Below are positions 45,383 to 57,861 of a DNA stretch of 64,000 nucleotides, one piece after another; position 1 is the stretch's first letter; every line of letters starts with the position of its first letter. The position numbers and the translations under genes are program-made. The notes beneath the pieces are model-generated. The model ran no database searches, was not told the origin of the DNA, and saw only the letters and a list, made by a program, of their open reading frames with translations. The stretch is from Cephalotus follicularis (Eukaryota > Streptophyta > Magnoliopsida > Oxalidales > Cephalotaceae): NCBI GenBank assembly GCA_001972305.1, contig BDDD01000713.1, positions 124,001-188,000 of the forward strand. The letters are read 5' to 3'.

Positions 45383-46393
45383 CCTGCCCAGAAATGCAGG
45401 CAGTAGTAGTTGATGCAGTTCAAGGTTCAATGTCTAATGCCAATCAATCAATGAATCATACAGAAAATAACATACATGATATGCATAAAATATCTTCCAT
45501 AAACATGTCATTACCCCTACCTTAATCGCTTATCCCAAGATCAATTGGATTGATCTTTCTCTTTGTGTTTTCCAAGCCTTTTCACCAACAATCCTTCAAT
45601 TCCAGCAAGTTCAAGCTATGGATGCATGTTTATGAACACATGCATCAGTATCAGTAGGTTTCAGTAACTCTAACAGTGGTTAATCACTAGTACATTTAAG
45701 TCTTAACTTCCCTTTCCAATTTCCCTTTGAATTCTATGTCAAGTATCTTTAAATCTCGAATTCATTGATCTTAACTTGTTGACAGAAGGTATATACGTAT
45801 TTAAGGAAACCAGTAAGCATATATTCTAACATTAACAACAACTACAATCCATTCTAGAGGTTATAGTCACCATTTCCACTTGATCCATTACCAATTTCCA
45901 TTTCAATTCTAGAAGATGCTAATGTTTATCCATGTTAACAGGAGGTATTAAACATCTTCCTAATCACACTATCATCAACATAATAGTGAGTTCGAATTTA
46001 GAGACTTACCAAGAGTCTAAAGCTTCCAAGTCCTCCTTTGAGCTCTCTAAATCATCCAATGCAAGCTTTCAATAATCCTTAGCAACTCTCACTTCACTCA
46101 GTGTTTTCTAACACTCATTTCACCATTCAACAGCTGATATAAGGTCAAAAGACTTTGAATTCATCAGATTCCTTTTCTAAGTCACATGCACTCATTTTTC
46201 TCTCTTTTCTTTCTATCACATGCATCCCTCTCTTCACCTTTCTCTCATTATTTTTTCAATTTGTAGGTTGTAGGTCTGCAGAGAACATGCAAGCATCCCC
46301 TTTTGCATGTGATGGCAGGTGGTGACATGCATGTGCCACCTAACACACATGTCCTCCTTGTCTCTGCACAGCCAGGAATCTGTCCTGTACCAA

Positions 46394-46476
46394 TCCAGTC
46401 GACTAGCTTCACTGGGTAGTCGACTGCCTTCAACACGCATCAAACAGTCGACTGTTGCCCTGTGACAGTCGGCTGT
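46394..46476. repeat. CAGTCGACTG array (solo LTR, U3)
   Basis: Four sites with cores at about 46399, 46420, 46448 and 46469: steps 21, 28, 21. Upstream of the TATA-like box in the sense direction. Confidence 0.88.
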
Positions 46477-46644
46477 TTGGGCTGGTTTAGGGCTTCTTAA
46501 TTTTGATACCTCACCAATCGTACATCCATTCATCCCAAGCATTTACCAATTACAGAAATATAATAATTGGACATTAAATCCAAGGAAGTGTACATTTTAT
46601 TAATCAATTTACAATGTACACGAATTGAATTTGCGGTTATTACA

Positions 46645-47782
46645 AACGGCCTTCACTTGGTTTTGTAATTTCATAGATCTCCCTCTTCAAGTTCCTTTGG
46701 CACTCCTCCTTTGATTACATCCAATGAATTAAAGAAAAGAATACAAAATGAGGGAGAAGAGAATTCTATCCTAAAGAGAATTAATGAGATTAGGAATTAT
46801 GGTCCACGCAGACAACCTTATTATAGACCAAATAAAGTACTAGATAATAAAGTAAATTAAACATCCGCGACAGAAACCAGAAACTAGGTCAAGTTCCTTT
46901 ACCTACCATCATGCATAAGACATTTAAAATAATACATCTAATATATTAAATTAAATGAACACAAATTTGTTTTAATATTCGATGGCTTATCGAATAAAAT
47001 TAATCAGTAGCCAACAACTATGTAAAATTCCCACTAGATTATTTAAAGCCTAGTATCCCTTACTTTTAGTTCCAAAATTTTAATTATTGGTCTAACCAAA
47101 AATTAAATTCAAAGTTTTAATGCACGTAGTAAAATAATATTAGTTTAAAACTATTATTTTACAACGTGTATTAATAGCATTATTTTACAAGTGAACTATG
47201 TGTATAGGTGTTTTGAATTTCTGCCCAAAATGAATAGTGTATGCTTGCCCTACCCGTACAGGATAATTGCCAGAAAACTGAGCAAGAATCCTATAGGAAA
47301 CTTGCAAAAATTTATGCAGGAAACTGCCAGTAACTATACAGAAATCTATGCATCAATCTTGTAGGTAACTGTCTAAACTTTGTACATAATAACCATGAAG
47401 AAAATATGCACAAAAATGTGCAGAAAATCAGCACAGAATTTTCTGCACACATTAATATTTTCTGCAGAAAAATATAATACCTAAAACCTAGTTCTTTGAC
47501 TTCCGGAGGCCTTGTTTATGATCCTAAACAGTACCAAGTACTGTTTGAATGCCCCATTCACCATAAACAACCCCAGTACTATGTCTTTGAATTACAAACA
47601 ATCCAACAGTCAGTCATTTACACCAGTACAGCTCAAGGTATAACCAATTTAAAATTACACAATCTAATTGTATCGATTTTAAACAACTTAGGCATTGGAT
47701 TCCTACAAGTTTGGGTCACATTAAATTTTCACAATGAAGCCACCAAAGATCAAAATTTAAGTTCAATTGGACATAATTAGAA
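46645..47782 (-). other. Copia leader, second segment
   Basis: AT-rich untranslated sequence between the solo LTR and primer site, with a run of CTGCAGAAAA/TGTGCAGAAA-like words near 47270-47470. No coding signature; the short open frame near 47496-47780 has no recognised domain. Confidence 0.5.
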
Positions 47783-47795
47783 GGTTATGATACCA
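47783..47795 (-). other. Primer-binding site of copia element
   Basis: Minus strand TGGTATCATAACC, sharing the first eight bases with the initiator-Met tRNA complement, two bases after the 5' LTR. Confidence 0.75.
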
Positions 47796-47797
47796 CT

Positions 47798-49383
47798 TAT
47801 TAGAAAGAAATTAGATTAATGGCATGTTTTAGGGTTAAGGTGTTTAGGGTGTGTAACTTTTATTTTTATGTCAAAGGTTTCCAAGCCATGGGAACACTAC
47901 ATAACCTAAATCCATAAACACTAGTAACCACCTAGGATATCTAATTAACATTCCAATTGAACCATAAACAAGCATGCTAGGGTTCAGCCAAGCTAGGGTT
48001 CCATAACCCTAGCTTCGGGTCACATTGTATGTAACCCTTAGGGTTCCAAAGGTTACAAGATCCCAAACCCTTAGGGTTCCAACCCTAAGGGTTATAAGAC
48101 CTAACCTTAAGGGTTCCAACCCTTAGGGTTTGTAAAGCCTAACCCTAAGGGTTTCCAAACACTAACACTAAGGGTTCTAACCCTTACGGTTACAAAACCT
48201 AACCCTAACCCCAAGGGTTCCAACCCTTAGGGTTCGGGTTCAACAAGAAAGGACAGGAAAAAGGCTATTACCTTAAGTTAGAAGCCTCCTTGCTTCAAGT
48301 TTCCCTCTCCACTTCGAAGATGGAACTTCCTTCTTCAAGCTTCTTCAAGCCTTGAACTCCAAGCTTCCAAAATCTGAAGTAACAAACTCACAAAACTCTC
48401 AATACTAGCCTAGGTTAAAAAACAATAAGTGTTATACTTCAATGAGAAGCATAGCCCCACCTTTAATGATCAAAGATGTGGAAGAATAAAAGTGTTTCTC
48501 TCAAAAGCTCCAAGAATTTTCTCCTTAGCTCCAACGCTAGAGAAGAAAACAAAAGGAGAATGAAACAGGAGAGAGAGAATTTCGGGTTTCCCTTAAGTCC
48601 AAGTGAAGGATAAAATTCCTTCTTACTTAACCATTAAGTCTCCCAAAATATCTCATACTTTAACCTTTGTTTAATGCTAGGATGAGACCAGGTCATGTGT
48701 CCACCACATGAACTTGCCAAGTGTCCTGTATCAAGCATTAACCAAAGTAGCTTCTCTAATAAGCTTTCTTCCACCAAGTGACACATGCCCAGCAATTGTC
48801 ACTTGTCTGATAACCCGGTGGGTCTCGAAAGTCCATATTGAAATATGAAAAGACGATAAATGTCCGGAACACCCCCAGGGTCCGGTACAAAAATTTTAAT
48901 TTATCTCCAAACTATTAAAATTATCCCAAAATAATATCCAATATTTTTCTGGATGTGAAATTAATTCAAAATTAATTTCTTCGTTAAACATCTATTTCCG
49001 ACAAAACCGGCACTTTTTCATGTAATCAGTAGCTATCACTATTTCCTTCGTCATCCTTGGCTCCGACCGTGACCTAGGGTAAGGATACATATCAACCATA
49101 GCTTTTCGATGATATCTATAAATTTGTAAACACATTACCACTATCGGTAGACCTTCCCGAAAACCTAGTTTCCAGTCCACCAGCACCTAGCCAAGTATTT
49201 TCAAGTCCAAAATGAATACAGATCCTATAGAGCCGATCACTCTCTCATCGAGTGTGACGATTCCATGTTGCGCACTTTCCTACATTCATATAGATCCCAC
49301 AAGGCCCAAAGACCACCCATTTTCCAGTCCCGCGAGAGAACTGGGTAAGATGGAGATTAAAGCTAGGCAGTCTCTACACAATT
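47798..49383 (-). repeat. 5' LTR of copia, interrupted
   Basis: Homologous to 34840-38646 without the B2 solo LTR. Carries the telomere-like cluster 48020-48240. Ends where sequence switches to a Sirevirus-type LTR start (TGTTCATATTTTTGTCTC) at 49384. Confidence 0.88.
48020..48240. repeat. AACCCTAAGGGTT palindrome cluster, second LTR
   Basis: Partner of 35080-35215. More copies and different spacing here, so the cluster has changed in number since insertion. Confidence 0.8.
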
Positions 49384-50826
49384 TGTTCATATTTTTGTCT
49401 CAATCCTAATTTTTATGATAACATATTTGCATCTAATTGTTATTTCACTTTTGTGCAAGTTGGTAGAAATGCTAAAAATTATGAGATATTACAAATGTCA
49501 CACCCCACCGTTCGGATTACATTAGACAAACATATATGGTAATATCAGGAATAAGTATAATAATCCAGCATTCTCATAACAAATCAAATTCATAAGCGGA
49601 AGCAGTTATCTGGATTATAAAGCATAATTCACCCGCACGCATCCCATGCTACGTACAGGTACAATCCGACAAATTATCCTTACATATAAGGAAATACAAT
49701 AGTAACACGGAGTGTGATCCGTTCGATACAATACAATACATCATAAAGGAAATAACAACCTTAAGCCAAAGTTAGAAGCTCTCCAAGCTTCAGCAGCAAT
49801 CTCCAAGGTCTTCGCTTAATCTGAAATTGTAGGGGTTAGCCGTTGTCCTCACTTGGCTAAGTAGGAAGATAATGCATGCTAAGGAATATATGGATGCAAC
49901 ATGTATGACGGTTTATATTTAAAATAACATTTGAAATGTGCCAATATATAAGCAATCATGCCAAGTGGCCATAGACAGTACAAATGCAAGAATACCGCAC
50001 ATGGGTACAATCAATTCATACAGTGGTTTGGGTGTCACATGTCGCTAACTCCTAGCACCAACTGTGCACCACCTAACTATCACCCTACGCTCTGAAGATG
50101 ATAGAACATGTAACATTTACTACCGGCGTTGGCGGGTAGTTTAACAAATAAGATCTGCGATGCAGATAAGTTTGGGTGATACTCTGGCCAACTCATGGCA
50201 CCCAGAATCCCCACCGTAGTCGGTGACCATCAGCCATCAATCGACTACAGGCAATAAGCATAGACAAACAATTCAAGCATTTCAATAATAATATTACATA
50301 TATCAATAATATGTAATATAAAAGTTGTTTTCTTTAGAAACAAATAACAATTCATTTATCGTACATCTCATAGGAGGAAAACGATATCAATTCAATAATG
50401 GTTCTCAATTGGAGAACAAAACAGGTGGTACCTCTCTTAGGAGAAAATCAATAATTTCTTTAAACAATAGGTTTTCATAGAAAATGATAGTTGATATCAT
50501 AATTTGGGTACATAGCCCAAAGTTGGTTTCAAACATTGAAATATAAGAGGTAGTGATGATAAATAGCACCAAAACAGTATATACTAATATAAGGTAGCAT
50601 ATACAGTAACAACATTATAAGACAGTAGCAATTCAAGAATTCACAAGAAATAGCATTTCATAGTCATTCATATGCAACTTTCACAAGAAGTGCGTACGTT
50701 GTTTAATTTTGAAATGTAATTGTATATAAGGCCAGGATTGACTGTTCTAATCATCCATATGGAGGCCAAGTTAATTACATTCAAAATTGAGGCCCAAACA
50801 GAGCCTATATCAGCATTTTTACCCAG

Positions 50827-50941
50827 GACAGTCGGCTGTTCTCAAGAACAGTCGGCTGTTTTGGTTAAGCAGTCGACTGTTTTGTCTTAACAGTCGACTG
50901 GATGCATTGAGTAGTCGACTGTCATGAAGAACAATCGACTG
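50827..50941. repeat. Phased CAGTCGACTG array (Tekay 2 3' LTR, downstream)
   Basis: Six sites, cores at about 50832, 50852, 50873, 50894, 50914 and 50935, stepping 20, 21, 21, 20 and 21 bp. The first two are GTCGGC variants with intact ACAG/CTGT arms. Confidence 0.92.
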
Positions 50942-51993
50942 CTTCTGCCCAGAAATGCAGGCAGTAGTAGTTATGTATTTCAATGTTCAATTCCAAATCA
51001 ATTCAACACATGCAATCATACAGAAATAAGCATACATGATATGCATAAAATATCTTCCATAAACATATCATTACCCCTACCTCAATAGCTTATCCCAAGA
51101 TCAATTGGAATGATCTTTCTCTTTGTGTTTCCAAAGTCTTTTCCCCAACAATCTTCAATTCTAGCAAAATCAATCTATCCATGTATGTTTAGAGATTCAG
51201 TCACCTAATCAGTAGGTTAACTAATCTATCCAGACGCAATTACTACTTCAACAACAGCTTATATAAGTTCCTTAAGTCTTAACTTCCCTTTCACAACACC
51301 CCTTTGAACTCCTTATCAAATATTTTCAATTCCAGGTTCTTTGATCTCACGTGTTGACAGAAGATATATACATACTTAAGAGAATCAGTAGGCATGTGTC
51401 ATGGCAACTAACTACAATTCGAATTAGAGGTCATAATCTTCACTAACCTTCATGTCCATAATTCTTACTCCTTTTCATTACCATTTCATATTCAATTCAA
51501 GAGATTGTTAACCTTAACCATTTAGCAGAAGATATTAAACATCCACCTAGATAAACTATCATCACAGCAGCAGTGAGTTCGAATTTGGAACTTACCAAGA
51601 AAATCCAAGCTTCAATTCTCTTTCTTTGAGCTCTCCAATTCCATCAACATGCAAGCTCCAATAATCTTTAGCAAGCCCTCTCTTCACTCAGTGTTTTCTA
51701 ACACTCATCTCTCATATCAACAGTTGATATAAAGCCTTAGGAATCTTTAAATTCGCCAGAATCCTTACTCATCTTCTCTCTTTTCTTCTCTCTCTCACAT
51801 GCACCTCTTTCTTACATTTTCTCTTCTATTTTGCAGGTTGCAGGTCTGCAATTCTTGCAGAGGGAATAGAGGACATGCAAGGTATTCCCCTTGCATGTTA
51901 TGGCAGGGGGTGACACGCATTCTTCATGCATGCCATGACTAGCACACCTGTTCTCCTTGTCTCTGCGCATGCCAGATGTCTGCTCTGTACCAA

Positions 51994-52075
51994 TCCAGTC
52001 GACTGTCTTCAAGAGGCAGTCGACTGTCACTCCACGCATCAGGCAGTCGACTGTTCCCCTGTGACAGTCGGCTGT
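51994..52075. repeat. CAGTCGACTG array (Tekay 2 3' LTR, U3)
   Basis: Four sites at about 51999, 52020, 52047 and 52068: steps 21, 27, 21, nearly the same layout as 46394-46476. Confidence 0.9.
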
Positions 52076-52294
52076 TGATGGTTGCTTTTAGTTATTTTAG
52101 GTTCATTTTCACCAATTTGTACCTCCAATCATCCCAAGTTTTTACCAATCACAGAAAATCATCATAATTGGACAAATAATTCAATTAAAATGTATATTTA
52201 TTTTAAAAATAGGATCAATATACATTAATTGAATTTGTGGTTATTACATTCCCCCCTCCTTACAGAAAATTCGTCCTCGAATTTAGCCTTTACA

Positions 52295-53560
52295 TTACAT
52301 TCTGAACAAGTGGGGAAATGTCTCCCTCATTTCGTCCTCACGCTCCCACGTAGCTTCCTCCGCTCCGTGAAAATGCCACGACACTTTTACCATAGGAATG
52401 GTCTTGTTCCTTAGACCCTTTTCCATTCGATCCACTATCCTTGTCGGCCTCTCCTCATATGTCAATCTAGGACTGATGAATCCAGGGTCGTAGCTCAAAA
52501 TGTGAGATGGGTCGGGTACGTATTTTCGTAACATGGAGACATGAAATACGTTATGCACATCTGACAAACTAGGCGGTAGTGCAATCTGGTATGCTACCTC
52601 CCCCACTCTATCCAGTATTTCGTAAGGTCCAATATACCTTGGAGCCAACTTCCCTTTGAGGCCAAATCGGTGTATCCCCTTCGAAGGCGAGATCTTCAAG
52701 AAAACATGATCTCCCTTCTCAAACTCTAGTTTCCTCCTCTTGTTATCGGCGTAACTCTTCTGCTGACTTCCTGCAGCTAGCAGTCTCTTCTTGATCATTT
52801 CCACTTTGTCAATGGTCTCTTGTACCAAGTCTGGTCCAAGCACTTGTCTCTCACCTACTTCGTCCCAGCAAATAGGTGATCTGCATTTTCTTCCATACAA
52901 CGCTTCATAGGGGGCCATTCCAATGCTGGTGTGAAACTATTGTTGTAGGAGAACTCAATCAATGCTAGACGATCCTCTCAACTCCCAGCAAAATCAATCA
53001 TGCAAGCCCGTAACATATCCTCTAGAGTCTGGATAGTACGCTCGGACTGTCCGTCCGTCTGTGGGTGAAATGCAGTGCTAAATATCAAGGTTGTTCCCAT
53101 TGCTGTTTGGAACTTCTTCCAGAACCTTGAAGTAAATCTAGTATCTCGGTCGCAGACAATACTGACCGGCACCCCATGCAATCTCACTATCTCCCGGATA
53201 TATAATCGAGCAAGCTTCTTGATAGAATACATCATGTTCATCGGAAGAAAGTGAGCAGACTTGGTAAGTCTGTCCACTACCACCCACACTGCTTCATGCC
53301 GATTTCGTGACCTCGGTAAGCCTGACACGAAGTCCATGGTCACGTGTTCCCATTTCCATTCAACCACTAGTAGCAATTGTAGCAGTCCCGCAGGTTTTTG
53401 ATGTTCAGCCTTCACTCTCTGGCAGGTCAACATCTTGCTACATATTTAGCAATCTCCTGTTTCGTACCACTCCACCAGTAGTTCTTTTTCAGGTCGTGCC
53501 ACATCTTGGAACTTCCAGGGTGAACACTGTATCTCGATTTGTGAGCTTGTTGCAGTAGCT
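52295..53560 (-). pseudogene. pol: Tekay 2 integrase and chromodomain-like tail
   Basis: Zinc-binding segment near 53480-53560, then core motifs [49 protein letters not shown] and [20 protein letters not shown]. The C-terminal part has MAPYEALYGRKCRSPICWDE, LAPRYIGPYEILDRVGEVAY, HNVFHVSMLRKYVPDP and the tail VSWHFHGAEEATWERED. Closely similar to Tekay A. Broken. Confidence 0.92.
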
Positions 53561-53569
53561 CATTCTTGA

Positions 53570-54350
53570 TGCTCTCGTAAATCCCTCATTACCCTCCGGT
53601 AATGCCAACACTGGAGCCGAAATCAACCGGCTCTTCAACTCTTGGAAACTTGCCTCACAAGAATCATCCCACACAAAACTGGACTTCTTCTGAGTCAACT
53701 GTGTCACTGGTGTAGCAAGCTTTGAAAATCCCTCGATGAACCTTCGGTAGTAGCCAGCCAATCCCAAGAAACTACGGACCTCGGTAACGTTCCTCGGTTG
53801 GGGCCAATCAACAATGCTCTCAATCTTCGAAGGATCCACAGATAATCCTTCACTCGACACAATGTGACCTAAGAAAGTCACATGATCCAGCCAAAATTCG
53901 CACTTGCTGAATTTGGCGTATAGCTGTTCCTTCCGTAGTGTCTACAGTACAATTCTCAAATGCTGCATGTGTTCCTCAATGCTCTTTGAATAGATCAGGA
54001 TGTCGTCCAGAAATAATGACAAACTGGTCAAGATAAGGTTGGAACACTTTATTCATCAAACACATAAAGGCTGCAGGAGAATTTGTCAAACCAAACGGTA
54101 GTATCAGAAATTCATAGTGCCCATATCTGGTTTGAAATGTGGTTTTCTCCACATCATCCTCTCTGATCCTCAACTGATGATAACCTGTTCTTAGGTCAAG
54201 TTTGGAGAATATAGTTGAGCCTTGCAATTGGTCGAACAACTCCTCAATATGTGGCAGAGGATACTTGTTCTTCACCGTCACCTGATTTAACAGTCTGTAA
54301 TCGATGCATAGCCGCATCGATCCATATTTCTTTTTTTTCACAAACAGAAC
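53570..54350 (-). pseudogene. pol: Tekay 2 reverse transcriptase remnant
   Basis: [55 protein letters not shown] and [14 protein letters not shown] cover fingers and palm; [17 protein letters not shown]-like and [19 protein letters not shown] stretches cover the thumb. Shorter pol than intact relatives and broken. Confidence 0.9.
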
Positions 54351-54439
54351 CGGTGTTCTAGATATAGGAGTAGTCCCAAATCATCGTTCGATATGGAACT
54401 CCCACTATCGGAATCGCATCGGTCAGCAAGCAATCACTA

Positions 54440-55175
54440 GCATTTGCCTCCAAATACATGTGTACACACACAGTAATGTAATGCCAGTCGTACAGAACAT
54501 GATGCAATGAATGAGTATGTGGCTAAAGGGTCAATCGATATACGAGAAACTATAACTTCATATTTAGATGAGTATAACTTTACCTTGCATGATTCTTTTG
54601 CCGGTATCTTCTCGCAGTTGAGTAGCCGCGCCACTTCCACCAGCTCCATCATTACTCGGTTGAGTTTTCATAAGGGGACACTCTTTCACGCGGTGATCAG
54701 ACGAACCACATCCCAAGCACTTTCCTGCCTTCTTCCAGCACTTGGTTTCTTCATGATTTGAAAGACCACAAAATTTACATCCTCCAGAATTCGGGTGACC
54801 GCTTCGGATAGGAGTCCTTGAACGAGAAGTATCTCAAGTAGCAGTCTGTCGAGGCTGTTTGAAAGCTCGCCTAGACCGTCCAGAAGGTCGTCTAACCTGT
54901 TGTGCTTGAACGAACAGTCGCTGCATTTCCTCCATGTGAGCGGCATTGGTAGTCATCTGTTGTCGGATGAAATCGGTTATCCGTTCCACGTTCGCCGCGT
55001 TGGCTTGAATCTGTTGTTGAAAGAGATCATCCATGTGGTCAAAGTGACTCATCTTGTCATACGCTGGGGGAACATTAACTCCTTCATTCACTGCCGGGTC
55101 ATTTTCAGGTACCGGCAGTGCGTTGACACCTTTGTCGGCTCTACGCCTTCCTCTTCTTCCTCTTCGGAGATCCAT
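54440..55175 (-). pseudogene. gag: Tekay 2 gag and protease remnant
   Basis: Gag begins MDLRRGRRGRRRADKG near 55175 and has a glutamine-rich helical part (HMDDLFQQQIQANAAN). A cysteine-rich zinc-knuckle-like part is read near 54670-54790, and protease-like ATYSFIAS sequence follows near 54500. Much shorter than gag of Tekay A. Broken. Confidence 0.8.
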
Positions 55176-55263
55176 TCAGTTTCCTATATGGAATGACATA
55201 ATCATTAGGAAACAATTCACTTAATTTTTGTGAAACTTATCCCATCTAGCATATATGGAATAT

Positions 55264-55275
55264 GCTCTGATACCA
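55264..55275 (-). other. Primer-binding site, tRNA-iMet
   Basis: Minus strand TGGTATCAGAGC, perfect, 3 bp after the 5' LTR. Confidence 0.95.
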
Positions 55276-56610
55276 TGCTGTCACACCCCGCCGTTCGGAT
55301 TACATTAGACAAGCGTATATGGTGATATCAGGAATAAGTATAATAATCTAGCATTCTCATAACAAATCAAATTCATAAGCGGAAGCAGTTATCTGGATTA
55401 TAAAGCATAATTCATCCGCACGCATCCCATACTACGTACAGGTAGAATCCGACAAATTATCCTTACATATAAGGAAATACAACAGTAACACGGAGTGTGA
55501 TCCGTTCGATACAATACAATACATCATAAAGGAAATAACAACCTTAAGCCAAAGTTAGAAGCTCTCCAAGCTTCAGCAGCAATCTCCAAGGTCTTCGCTT
55601 AATCTAAAATTGTAGGGGTTAGCCGTTGTCCTCACTTGGGTAAGTAGGAAGATAATGCATGCTAAGGAATATATGGATGCAACATGTATGACAGTTTATA
55701 TTTAAAATAACATTTGAAATGTGCCAATATATAAGCAATCATGCCAAGTGGCCATAGACAGTACAAATGCAAGAATATCGCACAAGGGTACAATCAATTC
55801 ATACAGTGGTTTGGGTGTCACATGTCGCTAACTCCTAGCACCAACTGTGCACCACCTAACTATCACCCTATGATCCGAAGATGATAGAACATGTAACATT
55901 TACTACTGGCGTTGGCGGGTAGTTTAACAAATAAGATCTGCGATGCAGATAAGTTTGGGTGATACTCTGGCCAACTCTTGGCACCCAGTATCCCCACCGT
56001 AGTCGGTGACCATCAGCCATCATTCGACTACCGGCATTAAGCATAGACAAACAATTCAAGCATTTCAATAATAATATTACATATATCAATAATATGCAAT
56101 ATAAAAGTTGTTTTCTTTAGAAACATATAACAATTCATTTATAGTACATCTCATAGGAGGAAAACGATAACAATTCAATAATGGTTCTCAATTGGAGAAC
56201 AAAACAGGTGGTACCTCTCTTAGGAGAAAATCAATAATTTCTTTAAACAATAGGTTTTCATGGAAAATGATAGTTGATATCATAATTTGGGTACATAGCC
56301 CACAGTTGGTTTCAAACATTGAAATATAAGTGGTAGTGATGTTAAATAGCACCAAAACAGTATATACTAATATAAGGTAGCATATACAGTAACAACATTA
56401 TAAGACAGTAGCAATTCAAGAATTCACAAGAAATAGCATTTCATAGTCATTCATATGCAACTTTCACAAGAAGTGCGTACGTTGTTTAATTTTGAAATGT
56501 AATTGTATATAAGGCCAGGATTGACTGTTCTAATCATCCATATGGAGGCCAAGTTAATTACATTCAAAATTGAGGCCCAAACAGAGCCTATATCAGCATT
56601 TTTACCCAGG

Positions 56611-56726
56611 ACAGTCGGCTGTTCTCAAGAACAGTCGGCTGTTTTGGTTAAGCAGTCGACTGTTTTGTCTTAACAGTCGACTGGATGCATTGAGTAGTCG
56701 ACTGTCATGAAGAACAATCGACTGCT
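56611..56726. repeat. Phased CAGTCGACTG array (Tekay 2 5' LTR)
   Basis: Same six-site arrangement as 50827-50941. Confidence 0.9.
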
Positions 56727-57777
56727 TCTGCCCAGAAATGCAGGCAGTAGTAGTTATGTATTTCAATGTTCAATTCCAAATCAATTCAACACATGCAATC
56801 ATACAGAAATAAGCATACATGATATGCATAAAATATCTTCCATAAACATATCATTACCCCTACCTCAATAGCTTATCCCAAGATCAATTGGAATGATCTT
56901 TCTCTTTGTGTTTCCAAAGTCTTTTCCCCAACAATCTTCAATTCTAGCAAAATCAATCTATCCATGTATGTTTAGAGATTCAGTCACCTAATCAGTAGGT
57001 TAACTAATCTATCCAGACGCAATTACTACTTCAACAACAGCTTATATAAGTTCCTTAAGTCTTAACTTCCCTTTCACAACACCCCTTTGAACTCCTTATC
57101 AAATATTTTCAATTCCAGGTTCTTTGATCTCACGTGTTGACAGAAGATATATACATACTTAAGAGAATCAGTAGGCATGTGTCATGGCAACTAACTACAA
57201 TTCGAATTAGAGGTCATAATCTTCACTAACCTTCATGTCCATAATTCTTACTCCTTTTCATTACCATTTCATATTCAATTCAAGAGATTGTTAACCTTAA
57301 CCATTTAGCAGAAGATATTAAACATCCACCTAGATAAACTATCATCACAGCAGCAGTGAGTTCGAATTTGGAACTTACCAAGAAAATCCAAGCTTCAATT
57401 CTCTTTCTTTGAGCTCTCCAATTCCATCAACATGCAAGCTCCAATAATCTTTAGCAAGCCCTCTCTTCACTCAGTGTTTTCTAACACTCATCTCTCATAT
57501 CAACAGTTGATATAAAGCCTTAGGAATCTTTAAATTTGCCAGAATCCTTACTCAGCTTCTCTCCTTTTCTTCTCTCTCTCACATGCACCTCTTTCTTACC
57601 TTTTCTCTTCTATTTTACAGGTTGCAGGTCTACAATTCTTGCAGAGGGAATAGAGGACATGCAAGGTATTCCCCTTGCATGTCATGGCAGATGGTGACAC
57701 GCATTCTTCATGCATGCCACGACTAGCACACCTGTCCTCCTTGTCTCTGCGCAAGCCAGATGTCTGCTCTGTACCAA

Positions 57778-57861
57778 TCCAGTCGACTGTCTTCAACAGG
57801 CAGTCGACTGTCACTCCACGCATCAGGCAGTCGACTGTTCCCCTGTGACAGTCGGCTGTTG
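57778..57861. repeat. CAGTCGACTG array (Tekay 2 5' LTR, U3)
   Basis: Same four-site arrangement as 51994-52075. Confidence 0.9.

Larger units (their letters stand above)
44084..46644 (-). mobile_element. Solo LTR, Tekay type, in copia leader
   Basis: On the minus strand it runs TGTAATAACCGC to GGGGTGTGACA (2561 bp). Flanks CACGG (44079-44083) and AACGG (46645-46649) are a duplication with one difference. No interior. Related to the LTRs at 49496-52248 and 62351 onward, sharing the terminal hairpin (44227-44252), the GTAGGGGTTAGCCG block read on the plus strand, a TATA-like region near 46132-46142 and two arrays of ACAGTCGACTGT sites. Confidence 0.92.
34840..49383 (-). mobile_element. Ty1/copia element, minus strand, nested insertions
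   Basis: 3' LTR 34840-39195 (about 2.1 kb once the solo LTR inside is discounted), purine tract 39196-39208 (AAGTGGGAGATTG on minus), interior 39196-47797, primer site 47783-47795, and 5' LTR from 47798 until it is interrupted by Sirevirus-like LTR at 49384. The last roughly 550 bp of the 3' LTR (38647-39195) have no partner at that end, so the rest of the 5' LTR and the target duplication should lie beyond the window. Gag, protease, integrase, RT and RNase H remnants occur in copia order. Many breaks; LTRs visibly diverged. It inserted in the Tat-like RNase H region. Confidence 0.88.
49496..52248 (-). repeat. 3' LTR of Tekay 2
   Basis: Minus strand TGTAATAACCAC to GGGGTGTGACA. TATA-like TTTATATC in sense near 51724-51735. 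Palindrome arrays 50827-50941 (downstream) and 51994-52075 (U3). Pyrimidine tract near 51775-51800. Confidence 0.94.
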
